A stretch of 64,000 bases of DNA. Origin: Lapidilactobacillus concavus DSM 17758. Its GTDB lineage: Bacteria > Bacillota > Bacilli > Lactobacillales > Lactobacillaceae. Each line of letters opens with the position of its first letter. Within the stretch, counting starts at the first letter, position 1. This document shows, piece by piece, positions 25,359-34,863 of this stretch. The DNA is taken from NCBI RefSeq assembly GCF_001435835.1, contig NZ_AZFX01000036.1:1-64000 (forward strand). The letters run 5' to 3'. The notes beneath the pieces were generated by a model. That model saw only the letters and a program-made list of their open reading frames with translations. It had not been told where the DNA came from and made no database searches. The position numbers and the translations under genes were made by a program.

Positions 25359-27083
25359 CTATTTGAGGTATTGGCTCAATGGCACCAAATCGTATGAATC
25401 ATAAACATGATTGAATTCGTCGATTTCACGTTGCTCAAATTTCTCAGGGTCGAGTTTGAGTTGTTCAACTGGAATCGGCCGTTCATCCGCAATTTTCACG
25501 TCGATGACAACAGGCTCAGTTGCTGTTTTGGCATAATCGAACGCTGCAACCAATTCGTCATGGTTGGTGACTTTGAAGCCCTTCACACCATAACCTTCTG
25601 CGACCTTTGCAAAGTCGACAGACGCAATATCAACACCATAATGGCTTTGCTTAGTGTCATCCTGTTCTGCCTTGATGAATCCGAATGAATCGTTGCTCAG
25701 AACCACGTTGATGACAGGCAGGTGATATTTGGCCATCGTCACGAGATCTTGCGCCACCATGGTGAAACCACCGTCGCCACTGATTGTGAAGACTTGGCGC
25801 TCAGGGTAACTTAACTGAGCAGCAATCCCACCTGGAAGCGCGTAGCCCATGGTTGCAAACCAGCCAGAAGTTGTAAAACTTTGCTTTGGATTCATCTCAA
25901 GGAAACGCAAGCTGTCAATGGTCACATTACCAACGTCAATCAAGAACGCCGCGTCTTTTTTAGCAATGCGATTAATTTCTTTATAAATAGGTTCAACACG
26001 CAAAGGTGTCTTGGTCGATTGTGCCATCTTGTTGATCCAATCATGCCAATTCTTATTGTTGTCCAGGTTAGCTTGATACCATTTGTTTGTGGGTTGTGCA
26101 GAACCTTTCGCAATCAAGCCGGCCAGTGTTGCTTTGACATCTGCAAGCACCGCTAGATTGACGTGATGACGCTTGCCAAATTTACTGGAATCGATATCAA
26201 CTTGGACGAATTTAGCAGCTGGATTAAAGAAGTAGCCGGCAAATGGGAAGTCACTGCCCATGAACAGAATCAAATCGGCAACGGCTAGTGCTTCGACTGC
26301 AGGCTTGGTTGCGACACGACCAGCGGAAGCTAGGTAGGCGGGATTGCGATCTGGAATGATACCTTTTGCCAACGCAGATGAAGCAATTGGCAAGTTGTAC
26401 ATCTCTGCAAATTTCTGAACTTCTTCTGAAACACCGCGAGCGCCCTGACCGATGTAAATCATGGGTTGTTTGGCTTGTTCGACTAAGCGTAAAATTTCAT
26501 CCAAATCTTTATCATCAGGTTGTGGCAGGTTCACGCGATAATTTGCTGCGGTTGATTCAAACGTGTCTGGAATATCTTGCCAGCCTAGATTGACGGGAAT
26601 TGTCACAACCGCGACGCCCTTTTCCTTGTAGGCGTGGCGAATGGCTTGATCAACGACACTAGGTAATTGCTTCGCAGTCATCACCGTGCGGTTGTAGACC
26701 GCAACATCCGCAAACATCGGATTCTCATTCATCTCTTGGAAATAGTCGGAGTTCATCGTATCCGTGGCAACTTGTCCGATGAGGGCCAACACTGGAACGT
26801 GGTCCATCTTGGCATCATACAAACCGTTGAAGAGATGCGTGGCGCCAGGGCCAGCAGAACCGAAGGCAACGCCAAGCTTACCGGTCACTTTTGCATCTGC
26901 TGCTGCAGCGAGTGCCCCGACTTCCTCATGTCGAACTTGAATGTACTTGATTTTTGCACGTTCATTGAAAAAAGCATCCATCGATGAGTTGAAGGAACCG
27001 CCGGGGATGCCATAGAGATGATCAACTCCCCAATCTTCAAGCACTCGTGCCATTGCAATACCAGATTTAATTGTTTTTGTCAT
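25359..27083 (-). CDS. pox: Pyruvate oxidase
   Basis: Thiamine diphosphate- and FAD-dependent enzyme making acetyl phosphate, CO2 and hydrogen peroxide from pyruvate and oxygen. 574 residues. The activating glutamate is in QVRHEEVGALAAAADAK, the FAD domain lies about 185-340, and the ThDP motif is GDGGFTMVAQDLVT....NVVLSNDSFGFIK. It matches the lactobacillar POX/SpxB type rather than acetolactate synthase (SFNSSMDAFFNERAKIKYIQ; GPGATHLFNGLYDAKMDHVP). GGAGGAA precedes the ATG. The upstream promoter carries a cre-like sequence, in keeping with known CcpA repression of pox genes. Confidence 0.93.
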   Translation of the reverse strand: MTKTIKSGIAMARVLEDWGVDHLYGIPGGSFNSSMDAFFNERAKIKYIQVRHEEVGALAAAADAKVTGKLGVAFGSAGPGATHLFNGLYDAKMDHVPVLALIGQVATDTMNSDYFQEMNENPMFADVAVYNRTVMTAKQLPSVVDQAIRHAYKEKGVAVVTIPVNLGWQDIPDTFESTAANYRVNLPQPDDKDLDEILRLVEQAKQPMIYIGQGARGVSEEVQKFAEMYNLPIASSALAKGIIPDRNPAYLASAGRVATKPAVEALAVADLILFMGSDFPFAGYFFNPAAKFVQVDIDSSKFGKRHHVNLAVLADVKATLAGLIAKGSAQPTNKWYQANLDNNKNWHDWINKMAQSTKTPLRVEPIYKEINRIAKKDAAFLIDVGNVTIDSLRFLEMNPKQSFTTSGWFATMGYALPGGIAAQLSYPERQVFTISGDGGFTMVAQDLVTMAKYHLPVINVVLSNDSFGFIKAEQDDTKQSHYGVDIASVDFAKVAEGYGVKGFKVTNHDELVAAFDYAKTATEPVVIDVKIADERPIPVEQLKLDPEKFEQREIDEFNHVYDSYDLVPLSQYLK

Positions 27084-27134
27084 TGTAATTCCTCCAAAAA
27101 AGGTGACTTAATATTTGTATCCTTACATTAAGTA

Positions 27135-27173
27135 AGTATAGACGCTTGCTTCGAACAATTGCAAACGATTTTA
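27135..27173 (-). promoter_or_regulatory. pox promoter with overlapping cre-like site
   Basis: On the minus strand TTGCAA (27164-27159), 18 bp, TATACT (27140-27135). The overlapping TGCAAACGATTTTA at 27160-27173 matches the cre consensus TGWAANCGNTNWCA at 12 of 14 positions. A CcpA protein bound here would cover the -35. Confidence 0.6.
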
Positions 27174-27348
27174 CTTGGTGGTATTCGAGTCGGCAAATGA
27201 GAGATTGGATGGCGGTTGGACCAACGTAATTTTCAAGCACTCGAAAAACGAGGTTGACCTGATTTGTGCGGTTATTCCTGCACAATTATGCTAAAATAAT
27301 AGGATAGATGATTTTAAAAAATGAATGATCATGACGAGGAGCGAGGGC

Positions 27349-29052
27349 ATGGCAGATTTTACAACTTTGAAATATGAACGTCCTAATTTTGAACACGTGA
27401 AGCAAGAATTCAATCAATTGTTGGCCGCGTTGAAAGGCGCCGATGATCCGCTGACTGCGACGAATGCAGCGTTGGCAATCAGCCAATTGAGCGAACGATT
27501 CGTTTCACAACAAATGTTGGCGTCGATTCGTTACAGCGTCAATACGTTGGACGCGTTCTATGAAGGCGAGAACGATTATTGGGATAATGAAGGTCCAAAG
27601 TATGACGAGTTGACGTCTCAATATTATGAAGCATTGGTGACTTCACCGTTCCAAGAAGCATTACACGAAGTTTTACCTGCGCCACTCTTTGAGCTGGCAG
27701 CCGCACAAGTTCGCAGTTTTTCTGCTGAGAATATTCCATTGATGCAGCAGAATAATAAACTCGTCAGTCGTTATTCTAAGCTGATTGCTTCCGCACAAAT
27801 TGAGTTCAATGGCGAAACTTATACATTGCCTCAGCTCGGTAAATTTGGGAGTGATCCCGATCGTCATTTGCGAAAAGCAGCTAGTCTGGCAATGGCAGGT
27901 TGGTATGCGGACCACGAAGCAGAATTCGATGATATTTATGATCAGATGGTTAAGGTGCGCACACAGATGGCTCATCAATTAGGCTATCGTGACTATGCTG
28001 CCATGAGTTTAGACGTTCGCGACCGTTTTGGCTATGGTGAAAAAGAAATTGCAGATTATCGCCAACAAATTTTAACGCAAGTGGTCCCAGTGGTCACGTC
28101 AATTCATGAGCGTCAACGCCAACGTTTGGGCTTAGATAAACTCGAATTTTTTGATGAGGCTTTTACATTTCCATCTGGCAATGCCGTTCCTGAAGGGACA
28201 GCTGATGAATTGGTGCAAAAGGCGAATGAATTTTATCATGAGTTATCGCCTGAGACGGGTGAGTTTTTCCAGATGATGATTGACAATCACAATCTGGATC
28301 TATTGAGTCATCACGGTAAGCAAAGTGGGGGGTACTGCGAATACCTGCCAGCGTTCAAAACGCCATTTATTTTTGCTAATTTCAATGGCACTTCAGGCGA
28401 TGTAGATGTTCTGACTCATGAAACAGGGCATGCTTTCCAGACACACGAGGCACAAGATACGAACGCTTGGGAGTGTGTTTTTCCAACGACCGAAGCAGCC
28501 GAAATTTTCTCCATGAGCATGGAGTTCATCGCCTATCCTTGGATTGATAAGTTTTTCGGCAAGCAAACGGCCAAATATGAGTACGATCATTTATCAAATG
28601 CGTTGATTTTCTTACCTTATGGTGCGTTGGTCGATCATTTCCAGACCGAAGTTTATACGCATCCTGAGATGACGCCTGCACAGCGTAAGGCAACGTGGCG
28701 TCGTTTGGAAAAAATGTATCTGCCAGACCGTGATTATTCCGAAGTGCCTGATTTGGATCGCGGGTTATTCTGGTATCGTCAAGGCCATATCTTCGAAGTG
28801 CCGTTCTACTACATTGATTATACGCTCGCTCAAGTCGTGGCCTTCGAATTCTGGCAACGATTCAATATTGAACATGATCCCAAGGCTTGGACAGACTATC
28901 TGATGATGGCCAAGGCTGGTGGCAAAAAGACATTTGGTGAATTGATCGAATTAGGCCATTTGAAGAGTCCTTTTGAGGATGGAACGATTGCCGAAGTCGT
29001 TGCTCAAATCAAACAAAAATTGGCAACTACTTCTGAAGATGATTTGAAATAG
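27349..29052 (+). CDS. M3-family oligoendopeptidase
   Basis: A cytosolic zinc metallopeptidase that cleaves short peptides. 567 residues from ATG 27349 (GAGGAG upstream; the earlier frame start lacks a site). The zinc motif HETGH is at 357-361, with a third-ligand Glu in the EIFSMSMEF segment near 385, and the substrate-binding RQGHIFEVPFYYIDY motif follows near 485-500. This resembles PepF-like members, clade with SGGYC before the zinc site. It would degrade peptides from casein or turnover. Confidence 0.9.
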   Translation: MADFTTLKYERPNFEHVKQEFNQLLAALKGADDPLTATNAALAISQLSERFVSQQMLASIRYSVNTLDAFYEGENDYWDNEGPKYDELTSQYYEALVTSPFQEALHEVLPAPLFELAAAQVRSFSAENIPLMQQNNKLVSRYSKLIASAQIEFNGETYTLPQLGKFGSDPDRHLRKAASLAMAGWYADHEAEFDDIYDQMVKVRTQMAHQLGYRDYAAMSLDVRDRFGYGEKEIADYRQQILTQVVPVVTSIHERQRQRLGLDKLEFFDEAFTFPSGNAVPEGTADELVQKANEFYHELSPETGEFFQMMIDNHNLDLLSHHGKQSGGYCEYLPAFKTPFIFANFNGTSGDVDVLTHETGHAFQTHEAQDTNAWECVFPTTEAAEIFSMSMEFIAYPWIDKFFGKQTAKYEYDHLSNALIFLPYGALVDHFQTEVYTHPEMTPAQRKATWRRLEKMYLPDRDYSEVPDLDRGLFWYRQGHIFEVPFYYIDYTLAQVVAFEFWQRFNIEHDPKAWTDYLMMAKAGGKKTFGELIELGHLKSPFEDGTIAEVVAQIKQKLATTSEDDLK

Positions 29053-29142
29053 GCGGTAGCTTTACCTGAATCGTTTGGACAGATCGTGGTCACTGGATTA
29101 GAATTTTGAGATCGATTGAATGGATATAGAAGGGGTTTATCT

Positions 29143-29817
29143 TTGGCAAAATTAGTTCTAGTGCGTCATGGCGAAAGTACGGCCAATGCGGAAAATATTT
29201 ATACAGGCTGGACCGATGTTGATTTAACCGACAGAGGGGTCGCCCAAGCACGCCAAGTCGGGAAGTTATTGGCAGGAATCGACTTTATGCCAACTACTGT
29301 TCATACTTCCGTGCTTTTGCGTGCGATTAAGACTGCAAATATTATTTGTGAAGCACGGCATTGGCTTTATTTGCCCATTTATAAAAGCTGGCGCTTGAAC
29401 GAACGACACTATGGCGCGTTGCGTGGTCATAACAAAGATGATTCGCGAACAAAATATGGTGCGAAGCAAGTGGCACTGTGGCGCCGGAGCTATACGGCTG
29501 TACCGCCATTACTGGCAACGCGTGATCGAGATCGTCGATACGCGTTGTTGGATCCACAAGATATTCCACTGGGTGAGAGCCTACAGATGGCAAGTCGCCG
29601 CGCGTTACCTTATTATCTGGATCATGTCGTTCCAGAATTGCGGCAGGGTCGAGATCAAATGATTGTGGCGCATGGCAGCACATTACGCGCCTTGATCAAA
29701 TACTTGGAGGCAATTCCTGATGATCAGATCGATGGCGTCGAGGTTGGCAATGGTGAACCGCTGGTCTATGATTATGATCGTCAATTGAATTTGCGGTCTA
29801 AGGAAATTTTGAATTAG
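29143..29817 (+). CDS. gpmA: Phosphoglycerate mutase, 2,3-BPG-dependent type
   Basis: Interconverts 3- and 2-phosphoglycerate in glycolysis. 225 residues from TTG 29143, chosen because AGAAGGGG lies 7 bases upstream and the protein then starts MAKLVLVRHGES, as the family does. Catalytic His is in RHGES, the second His in VAHGSTLRALIKYLE (usual HGNSLRA), the acid/base Glu in LNERHYGAL. Some usual positions differ (KYGAKQVALWRRSY; HGST for HGNS), so it may be a secondary paralogue rather than the main glycolytic enzyme. Confidence 0.88.
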   Translation: MAKLVLVRHGESTANAENIYTGWTDVDLTDRGVAQARQVGKLLAGIDFMPTTVHTSVLLRAIKTANIICEARHWLYLPIYKSWRLNERHYGALRGHNKDDSRTKYGAKQVALWRRSYTAVPPLLATRDRDRRYALLDPQDIPLGESLQMASRRALPYYLDHVVPELRQGRDQMIVAHGSTLRALIKYLEAIPDDQIDGVEVGNGEPLVYDYDRQLNLRSKEILN

Positions 29818-29898
29818 TCGGTTTGAACCGGAAATAGTCAACAAATTCCTTCAGACGACTCATGAAGTGAAAGATAGCTTTTTGTCAAAATTGAATCA

Positions 29899-29949
29899 AA
29901 AAGGCACTCCGAAAAAGTAGTTAAAACGACTTTTTCTGGAGTGCCTTTT
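29899..29949. terminator. Bidirectional terminator between gpmA and pepC
   Basis: AAAAGGCACTCC (29899-29910) with GGAGTGCCTTTT (29938-29949), extended inside by AAAAAGT/ACTTTTT. Convergent genes lie on either side. Confidence 0.9.
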
Positions 29950-29974
29950 AATGATGTTTAAGAATATTTCAAGC

Positions 29975-31321
29975 TTAGAGTGCTAATGCGCCCATTGGAT
30001 CCCATGGTTTAAGGACGGTAGGGTTGTCGTGCTCTGCATCTTCAACTTGTTGTTGTTCAGGTGTCAGATATTTACGGTTGATCACAACTTGGTAAACATA
30101 TTCGTCGAACCAAGCATCACTCATGATGAAGTAACCTTTGAAGTTGCCGGCTTTTTCACCCCATGAGTTCTCAACCTTCCATTTAGTTGGCTTGCCATTA
30201 ACAAGATCAACACCCGTTAAGACCATGGCGTGAGTCATTAAGCTTTCGCCGTGATCCAAACGTTCTGCCTTAGACATTGAAAGATCGATGTCCAAAAGAT
30301 CTTCGCGTTGGTAAACGTTTGTGTCCATGATACCTTCTTTACGGTCAGAAGACTTGCCCACATCAGAACCAAACCAAACTGTTTCGCCAGCTTGGAGTTG
30401 TTTAATGGCTAAGGCTTTGAAGTCTTCAATCTTCAAGTTCAAGTGACGAACTTGGCGGCCACCAACGACATTACCTAACAAGTCAACGGTATAAAGATGA
30501 TTGTATGGTTTGTCTTCGGTAGGCGAGTTGATCAATGAGAGGTAATCTTCAAGATTCCAACCAACAAATTTCTTAAAGAAGCTTTGTGGGGTGAGATCTT
30601 TTTCGATGTGATATTGTTTATCATCATCGGTGTATTCCCAATCAAATTTAACGGGTGGTTTGCCTAAAGTGAAGACCAACAGACGGTAAACTTCATTTAA
30701 CATTTGTGTCTTAGTTGCATTGATTTCATCTTCGGATTTGCCTGCAGCAACTTGTTGACGTAACTCAATGGCATCTTTACGCAACTTTGTGTTCAAAGTC
30801 GAGTTTAATTCCATTGAACGTGAGCTGTTGTAAGTTTCAGGCATGATTGACTTTGGAACCAAACCATATTTCTCGATCAATGCGCAAAGCATATCCCATT
30901 GGCCACCATCTTGTTGTGGTGTTGCCAATAAGAAGTCAACTTTGCGATCGCCGAGTGGTAAGTTAGCTGTTGCAATCACATTTTCATAGAAGAAGTTAGA
31001 CTTTTCAAATTTATCCCAGAAGTTGGTATAGTTTTGAGAAAGTTCAAAGCCCTTCAAGTTGAATTGATCTTGTAAAGGGTGACGCATCGTGTTCAATGCG
31101 GCAAACATCCAGCAACGGCCAGATTGTTTCTGGTTAGCAACCGCACCCGTTTGAATCTCAACCGAGAAGTTAGGTGTCATTGCAACGTCAGACGCAATGT
31201 TACGGCTGGAAGCCAAGATACCGTTTTGAGCAACGGTATTAGCAATTGCATTTGATTTTGGTGATTGATCGAAGTCTTGAGCAAATTTTTCAACATTTGC
31301 TGCAGATATCTCTTTACTCAT
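29975..31321 (-). CDS. pepC: Aminopeptidase C (bleomycin hydrolase family)
   Basis: Cytosolic cysteine aminopeptidase, peptidase C1B, that removes N-terminal residues from peptides. 448 residues. Catalytic Cys70 is in QSGRCWMFAALN, His in MTHAMVLTGV, Asn in WKVENSWGEK; the C-terminal tail (..DPMGALAL) is the arm that reaches into the active site and confers aminopeptidase action. GGAGG upstream of ATG. An inverted repeat lies about 22-44 bases before the start. Confidence 0.97.
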   Translation of the reverse strand: MSKEISAANVEKFAQDFDQSPKSNAIANTVAQNGILASSRNIASDVAMTPNFSVEIQTGAVANQKQSGRCWMFAALNTMRHPLQDQFNLKGFELSQNYTNFWDKFEKSNFFYENVIATANLPLGDRKVDFLLATPQQDGGQWDMLCALIEKYGLVPKSIMPETYNSSRSMELNSTLNTKLRKDAIELRQQVAAGKSEDEINATKTQMLNEVYRLLVFTLGKPPVKFDWEYTDDDKQYHIEKDLTPQSFFKKFVGWNLEDYLSLINSPTEDKPYNHLYTVDLLGNVVGGRQVRHLNLKIEDFKALAIKQLQAGETVWFGSDVGKSSDRKEGIMDTNVYQREDLLDIDLSMSKAERLDHGESLMTHAMVLTGVDLVNGKPTKWKVENSWGEKAGNFKGYFIMSDAWFDEYVYQVVINRKYLTPEQQQVEDAEHDNPTVLKPWDPMGALAL

Positions 31322-31343
31322 AAATAAGCCTCCAAATTCTAAT

Positions 31344-31365
31344 AGTTACAATTGTTATCGTAACT
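31344..31365. repeat. Inverted repeat in the pepC leader
   Basis: AGTTAC (31344-31349) and GTAACT (31360-31365) separated by ten bases, close to the pepC start. It may be an operator; six bases per arm is little evidence. Confidence 0.3.
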
Positions 31366-31493
31366 CTTTTCTGAAATAAAGTCTAATTAATTATTAATAA
31401 AAGGGTCCGTTTATTTAAAAAACGGCGAACTGAAAATGACTAGACGGTTGCCCAGAATGGGTTTCAACGGTGCATGTCATCAAAGCCAGTTTC

Positions 31494-32180
31494 TTATCTG
31501 TTGGCTTGCAAAACTTCAACGCCGCTTTCTTTGCCGACGACAACAGTATTAACTAAGTCCAAGAAAAGACCGTGTTCAACGATACCCGTCTGATGATCCA
31601 GCCAGTCTGCTAAAAGATGTGGATGTGCAATGGTACCGGCGTGAAGATCGATGACAAAATTTTTGTTGTGGGTGCGAACGCGTTCCCCCTTGTCATCGAG
31701 GCGATATTTAGGTTGTAAATTCTCTGCCGTCAATCGTTGAAAGACTTTGTCACAACCGAAAGGAATGACCTCTAATGGCAGAGGGAATGCTCCTAGATGT
31801 TCGACTAATTTACTTTCGTCGACGATCCAGATATTCCGCTTCGAGTTAATGGCAACAATCTTTTCGAGTAGGTGAGCCGCACCGCCGCCTTTGATCCCCT
31901 GAAAATTCTGATCGATCTCGTCGGCACCATCGATCGTCAAATCGAGTGTGGGCGCGTCGTTAATATCAATCATTTTAATCCCTAAACTGGTTGCTTGTTG
32001 GGCAGTGCGTGAAGAAGTTGCGACACCAGTAATTTGCAAGTGCTCTTCGCGAACATGTTTGGCAATTGCCTCAACAAGATAAAAGACAGTTGAACCGGTG
32101 CCAAGCCCTAACATCATGCCATCCTCAACGAATTCGGCAGCTTTTTCTGCGGCCGCCTTTTTTAACTGATTAGTGTCCAT
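31494..32180 (-). CDS. rpiA: Ribose-5-phosphate isomerase A
   Basis: Interconverts ribose 5-phosphate and ribulose 5-phosphate in the pentose phosphate pathway. 228 residues from ATG 32180 (MDTNQLKK), with GGAGA upstream. Motifs: [38 protein letters not shown] (catalytic Glu), all canonical. The start overlaps the end of the upstream acetyltransferase gene by 11 bases, so the two are probably co-translated. Confidence 0.96.
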   Translation of the reverse strand: MDTNQLKKAAAEKAAEFVEDGMMLGLGTGSTVFYLVEAIAKHVREEHLQITGVATSSRTAQQATSLGIKMIDINDAPTLDLTIDGADEIDQNFQGIKGGGAAHLLEKIVAINSKRNIWIVDESKLVEHLGAFPLPLEVIPFGCDKVFQRLTAENLQPKYRLDDKGERVRTHNKNFVIDLHAGTIAHPHLLADWLDHQTGIVEHGLFLDLVNTVVVGKESGVEVLQANR

Positions 32181-32481
32181 TTTCCAAACGATCTCCTTCT
32201 GGGTTATGATAGTAAACATCTGCATACTCTGGCTTGCGTTCAAAGTCCATTTTCGCGTAGCTACATAATGGAATGATTTGTTTGTGATCTGCGCGCGCTT
32301 TTTCCACGACTGCGTAAACGAGTTGGCTTGCGATACCTTGTCCACGCAATGACGGATCAACAAATGTATGATCGATAACGTAAAGATCTTTGCCAGTGGC
32401 TTGCTGATAGGTTACCTCAGCTGTCAATTGACCCTGCTCATCCTCAAGAAAGAAACGCCCGGGTTCTGATTGAAACTTCAT
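32170..32481 (-). CDS. Small GNAT-like N-acetyltransferase
   Basis: About 103 residues; a minimal GCN5-type acetyltransferase of the YjdJ/Gtn10 sort. The acetyl-CoA loop is RGQGIAS in [47 protein letters not shown] prefer ATG 32481, since AAAGG is correctly spaced for it and abuts the earlier ATG at 32490. The substrate is unknown. Confidence 0.85.
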   Translation of the reverse strand: MKFQSEPGRFFLEDEQGQLTAEVTYQQATGKDLYVIDHTFVDPSLRGQGIASQLVYAVVEKARADHKQIIPLCSYAKMDFERKPEYADVYYHNPEGDRLENGH

Positions 32482-32867
32482 CTGCTTCATCCTTTCATGA
32501 TCTATTCAGCTTCTATTCTACCGTAGTTCGATGTTTCTCACCAATATAAAGCTAAAATTTGACCGTAGATCGTCAAATCAATCGGTCACTGATCGTGAGG
32601 ATCACATTGAGAAACTCATGTTGTTGGAAGTTCTCATTTAGTTTATAGAAATTAACATTATTGAACGAAAACTTTTCCCGGATAATTTTAAGTTGATTTG
32701 GGATATAAAAGTCGGGATTGGAATGGATTTGTGGTGAACACTTGGCAAACGAAAAGTGGTTAATCATCCGGTTGTTTCGGGTAAATTGTGCGTCTGTCTG
32801 ATTGTTAAATGGGCGCGATTGTAATAAACTAGCCATATAACATATCATAAGTCTGAGGAGGTTGATC
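32482..32867. other. Divergent intergenic region before cdaA
   Basis: About 385 bases separating the rpiA operon from the cdaA operon. It contains a minus-strand open frame (32573-32869, 98 codons) without ribosome site or recognisable product, which I treat as chance. It must hold the cdaA promoter, but I see no convincing hexamer pair. Confidence 0.4.
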
Positions 32868-33707
32868 ATGAATATAAATTGGAGTCAAATGATCTCGTGG
32901 CAAAACCTCGCGAACTTGATCGATATTCTTGTCGTCTGGCTATTCATTTATCGACTGATCATGATTGTCCGCGGCACGAAGGCAGTACAGCTGTTAAACG
33001 GTATTTTAGTGATCGTGCTGATCAAGGCAGTCAGTTACTATCTGAACCTGCATACCGTGTCCTATATTGTGGACATGGTAATCAATTGGGGTGTCGTTGT
33101 TTTGGTTGTGATTTTTCAACCGGAAATTCGGCGTGCATTGGAAAGAATTGGTCGTAGTCAATTCTTCGACGGTGGTAGCCATCAGGTCCAAGAAGAGACG
33201 GATCATTTCATTAATGCACTCGATAAAGCCATTCAATATATGTCGAAGCGGCGAATTGGGGCATTGGTCAGTATTCAAATGAACACTGGTCTCGAGGATT
33301 ACATTGAAACAGGAATTCCGTTGGATGCGGACGTCACGGGTGAATTGTTGATTAACATTTTCATCCCAAATACACCGTTGCATGATGGCGCGGTCATTAT
33401 TCGTGATAATAAAATCGCGGTTGCCGCGGCCTATCTGCCTTTATCCGAGAGTAACATGATTCCTAAAGAATTTGGAACGCGTCATCGTGCTGCAGTAGGG
33501 ATTAGCGAAGTGACCGATGCACTGACAATCGTTGTTTCAGAGGAGACGGGTGAGGTCAGCATTACCAAGAATAGCCAGTTGATCCACGGATTGAATCGTG
33601 ATGACTATTTGAAGTACTTACACGCTCACTTCGATAGTACCGAAGAGCAGAAAAATTGGTGGAAACAAGCACTCGCTTTTATTCAGAAGGGTGGGTCTAA
33701 GAAATGA
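32868..33707 (+). CDS. cdaA: Diadenylate cyclase
   Basis: Makes the second messenger c-di-AMP from two ATP at the membrane. 279 residues from ATG 32868 (GAGGAGG upstream). Three transmembrane helices in the first about 85 residues, then the DAC domain with DGA in LHDGAVII and RHR in GTRHRAAVG. First gene of cdaA-cdaR-glmM, the order conserved across firmicutes; it overlaps cdaR by ATGA. Confidence 0.96.
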   Translation: MNINWSQMISWQNLANLIDILVVWLFIYRLIMIVRGTKAVQLLNGILVIVLIKAVSYYLNLHTVSYIVDMVINWGVVVLVVIFQPEIRRALERIGRSQFFDGGSHQVQEETDHFINALDKAIQYMSKRRIGALVSIQMNTGLEDYIETGIPLDADVTGELLINIFIPNTPLHDGAVIIRDNKIAVAAAYLPLSESNMIPKEFGTRHRAAVGISEVTDALTIVVSEETGEVSITKNSQLIHGLNRDDYLKYLHAHFDSTEEQKNWWKQALAFIQKGGSKK

Positions 33708-34804
33708 AAGAATTTTTTAACCGCCCGTGGGTCTATCGGGTATTGTCGTTAGGATTAGCTGCGCTGCTTTTTGCTTGGGTGACCAGCCAGAATTTAGGGG
33801 CAACACATTCGAACTCCCAGACTGCAGAGCAGACAGCTGTTGCCGATACCAAGGAAACTCTGAAGACGAATTTACAAGTTGATTCGGATCAGGACGTCTA
33901 TTATGTCACGGGTTATCCTAGACAAGTTTCAATTACGATCGAAGGACCAAGTGCTAACGTGAGTGCCGCTCGTAATATGCGAAATTTCCGTGTCTACATT
34001 GATGTTCGTAAGCTAAAAGTGGGCACGCACACGGTTAAGATCAAGCAATCTGGATTGAATCGATCGCTGAAATATTCAATCAAACCTGAGACGGTCAAAA
34101 TTAAGATTGCCACTCGTAAAGATAAGACGTTCCCAATTCAAGCCAACTATAATACGAGTCGGATCGCAGATGGTTATTTGGTGGGAACACCATCGATCAG
34201 CCCATCAACGGTGCGTGTTTCGGGTGCCAAGAGTGAGGTTTCTCGCGTGCGCGAAGTTGTGGCACAACTTGACATCAGCAACAATACGAAAGATAATTAC
34301 GAACAGGAAGTTTTACTCGATGCACTAGATAAGGATGGCAACACAGTAGATGTCTTATTGACACCTCAGACAGCACACGTGAAGTTGCCAATCTATTTGC
34401 CTAGCAAAAAAGTGAAACTTGATTTTGAACAGAGTGGTAGTGGTGATGGGGGACGCGTTTACTCCCTTGTGAGCTCAGTGACTCAGGTGACATTATTCGC
34501 ACCGCAAAGTGTCTTGGACAAGATTGGCAAGACAATTACAGTGCCTGTGAGTGTCAGCAAGGTCAACAGCAGCATACAAAAAACGGTCAAGATCGACAAG
34601 CCGTCTGGTGTGGTTAACATCGACCCAAGTTCGGTCACGGTCAATATTCAAGTGTCTCAAGTTAATGATGAATTATCGCAGCCGAGTGGTTCGAGTTCGC
34701 AGAGTAGTTCGTCGCGCACGTCGAGTCGATCTTCAAGTTCTGCCAAAAGTAGCTCTGAATCTTCGGACTCAGACAGTGAAGATTCGAGTACTAGCCCAGA
34801 TTAG
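33704..34804 (+). CDS. cdaR: CdaA regulator, YbbR-domain protein
   Basis: 366 residues. One N-terminal transmembrane helix (about 10-27), then YbbR repeats outside the membrane (about 50-320), each with a VTI.GP or VRVSGAKS type strand, then a Ser-rich tail (330-366) of nearly pure Ser/Asp/Glu/Arg. It binds CdaA and modulates c-di-AMP production. Four-base overlap with cdaA. Confidence 0.93.
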   Translation: MKEFFNRPWVYRVLSLGLAALLFAWVTSQNLGATHSNSQTAEQTAVADTKETLKTNLQVDSDQDVYYVTGYPRQVSITIEGPSANVSAARNMRNFRVYIDVRKLKVGTHTVKIKQSGLNRSLKYSIKPETVKIKIATRKDKTFPIQANYNTSRIADGYLVGTPSISPSTVRVSGAKSEVSRVREVVAQLDISNNTKDNYEQEVLLDALDKDGNTVDVLLTPQTAHVKLPIYLPSKKVKLDFEQSGSGDGGRVYSLVSSVTQVTLFAPQSVLDKIGKTITVPVSVSKVNSSIQKTVKIDKPSGVVNIDPSSVTVNIQVSQVNDELSQPSGSSSQSSSSRTSSRSSSSAKSSSESSDSDSEDSSTSPD

Positions 34805-34863
34805 TCAAGTCATTCATCTTCAAGCAGTGACGCTGAATAAGCAACAATAAGGAGAGATTTTTG

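Noticed and set aside
32573..32869. 98-codon minus-strand open frame upstream of cdaA
   Set aside because: No ribosome site, no recognisable motif, odd composition; it spans what must be the cdaA control region.
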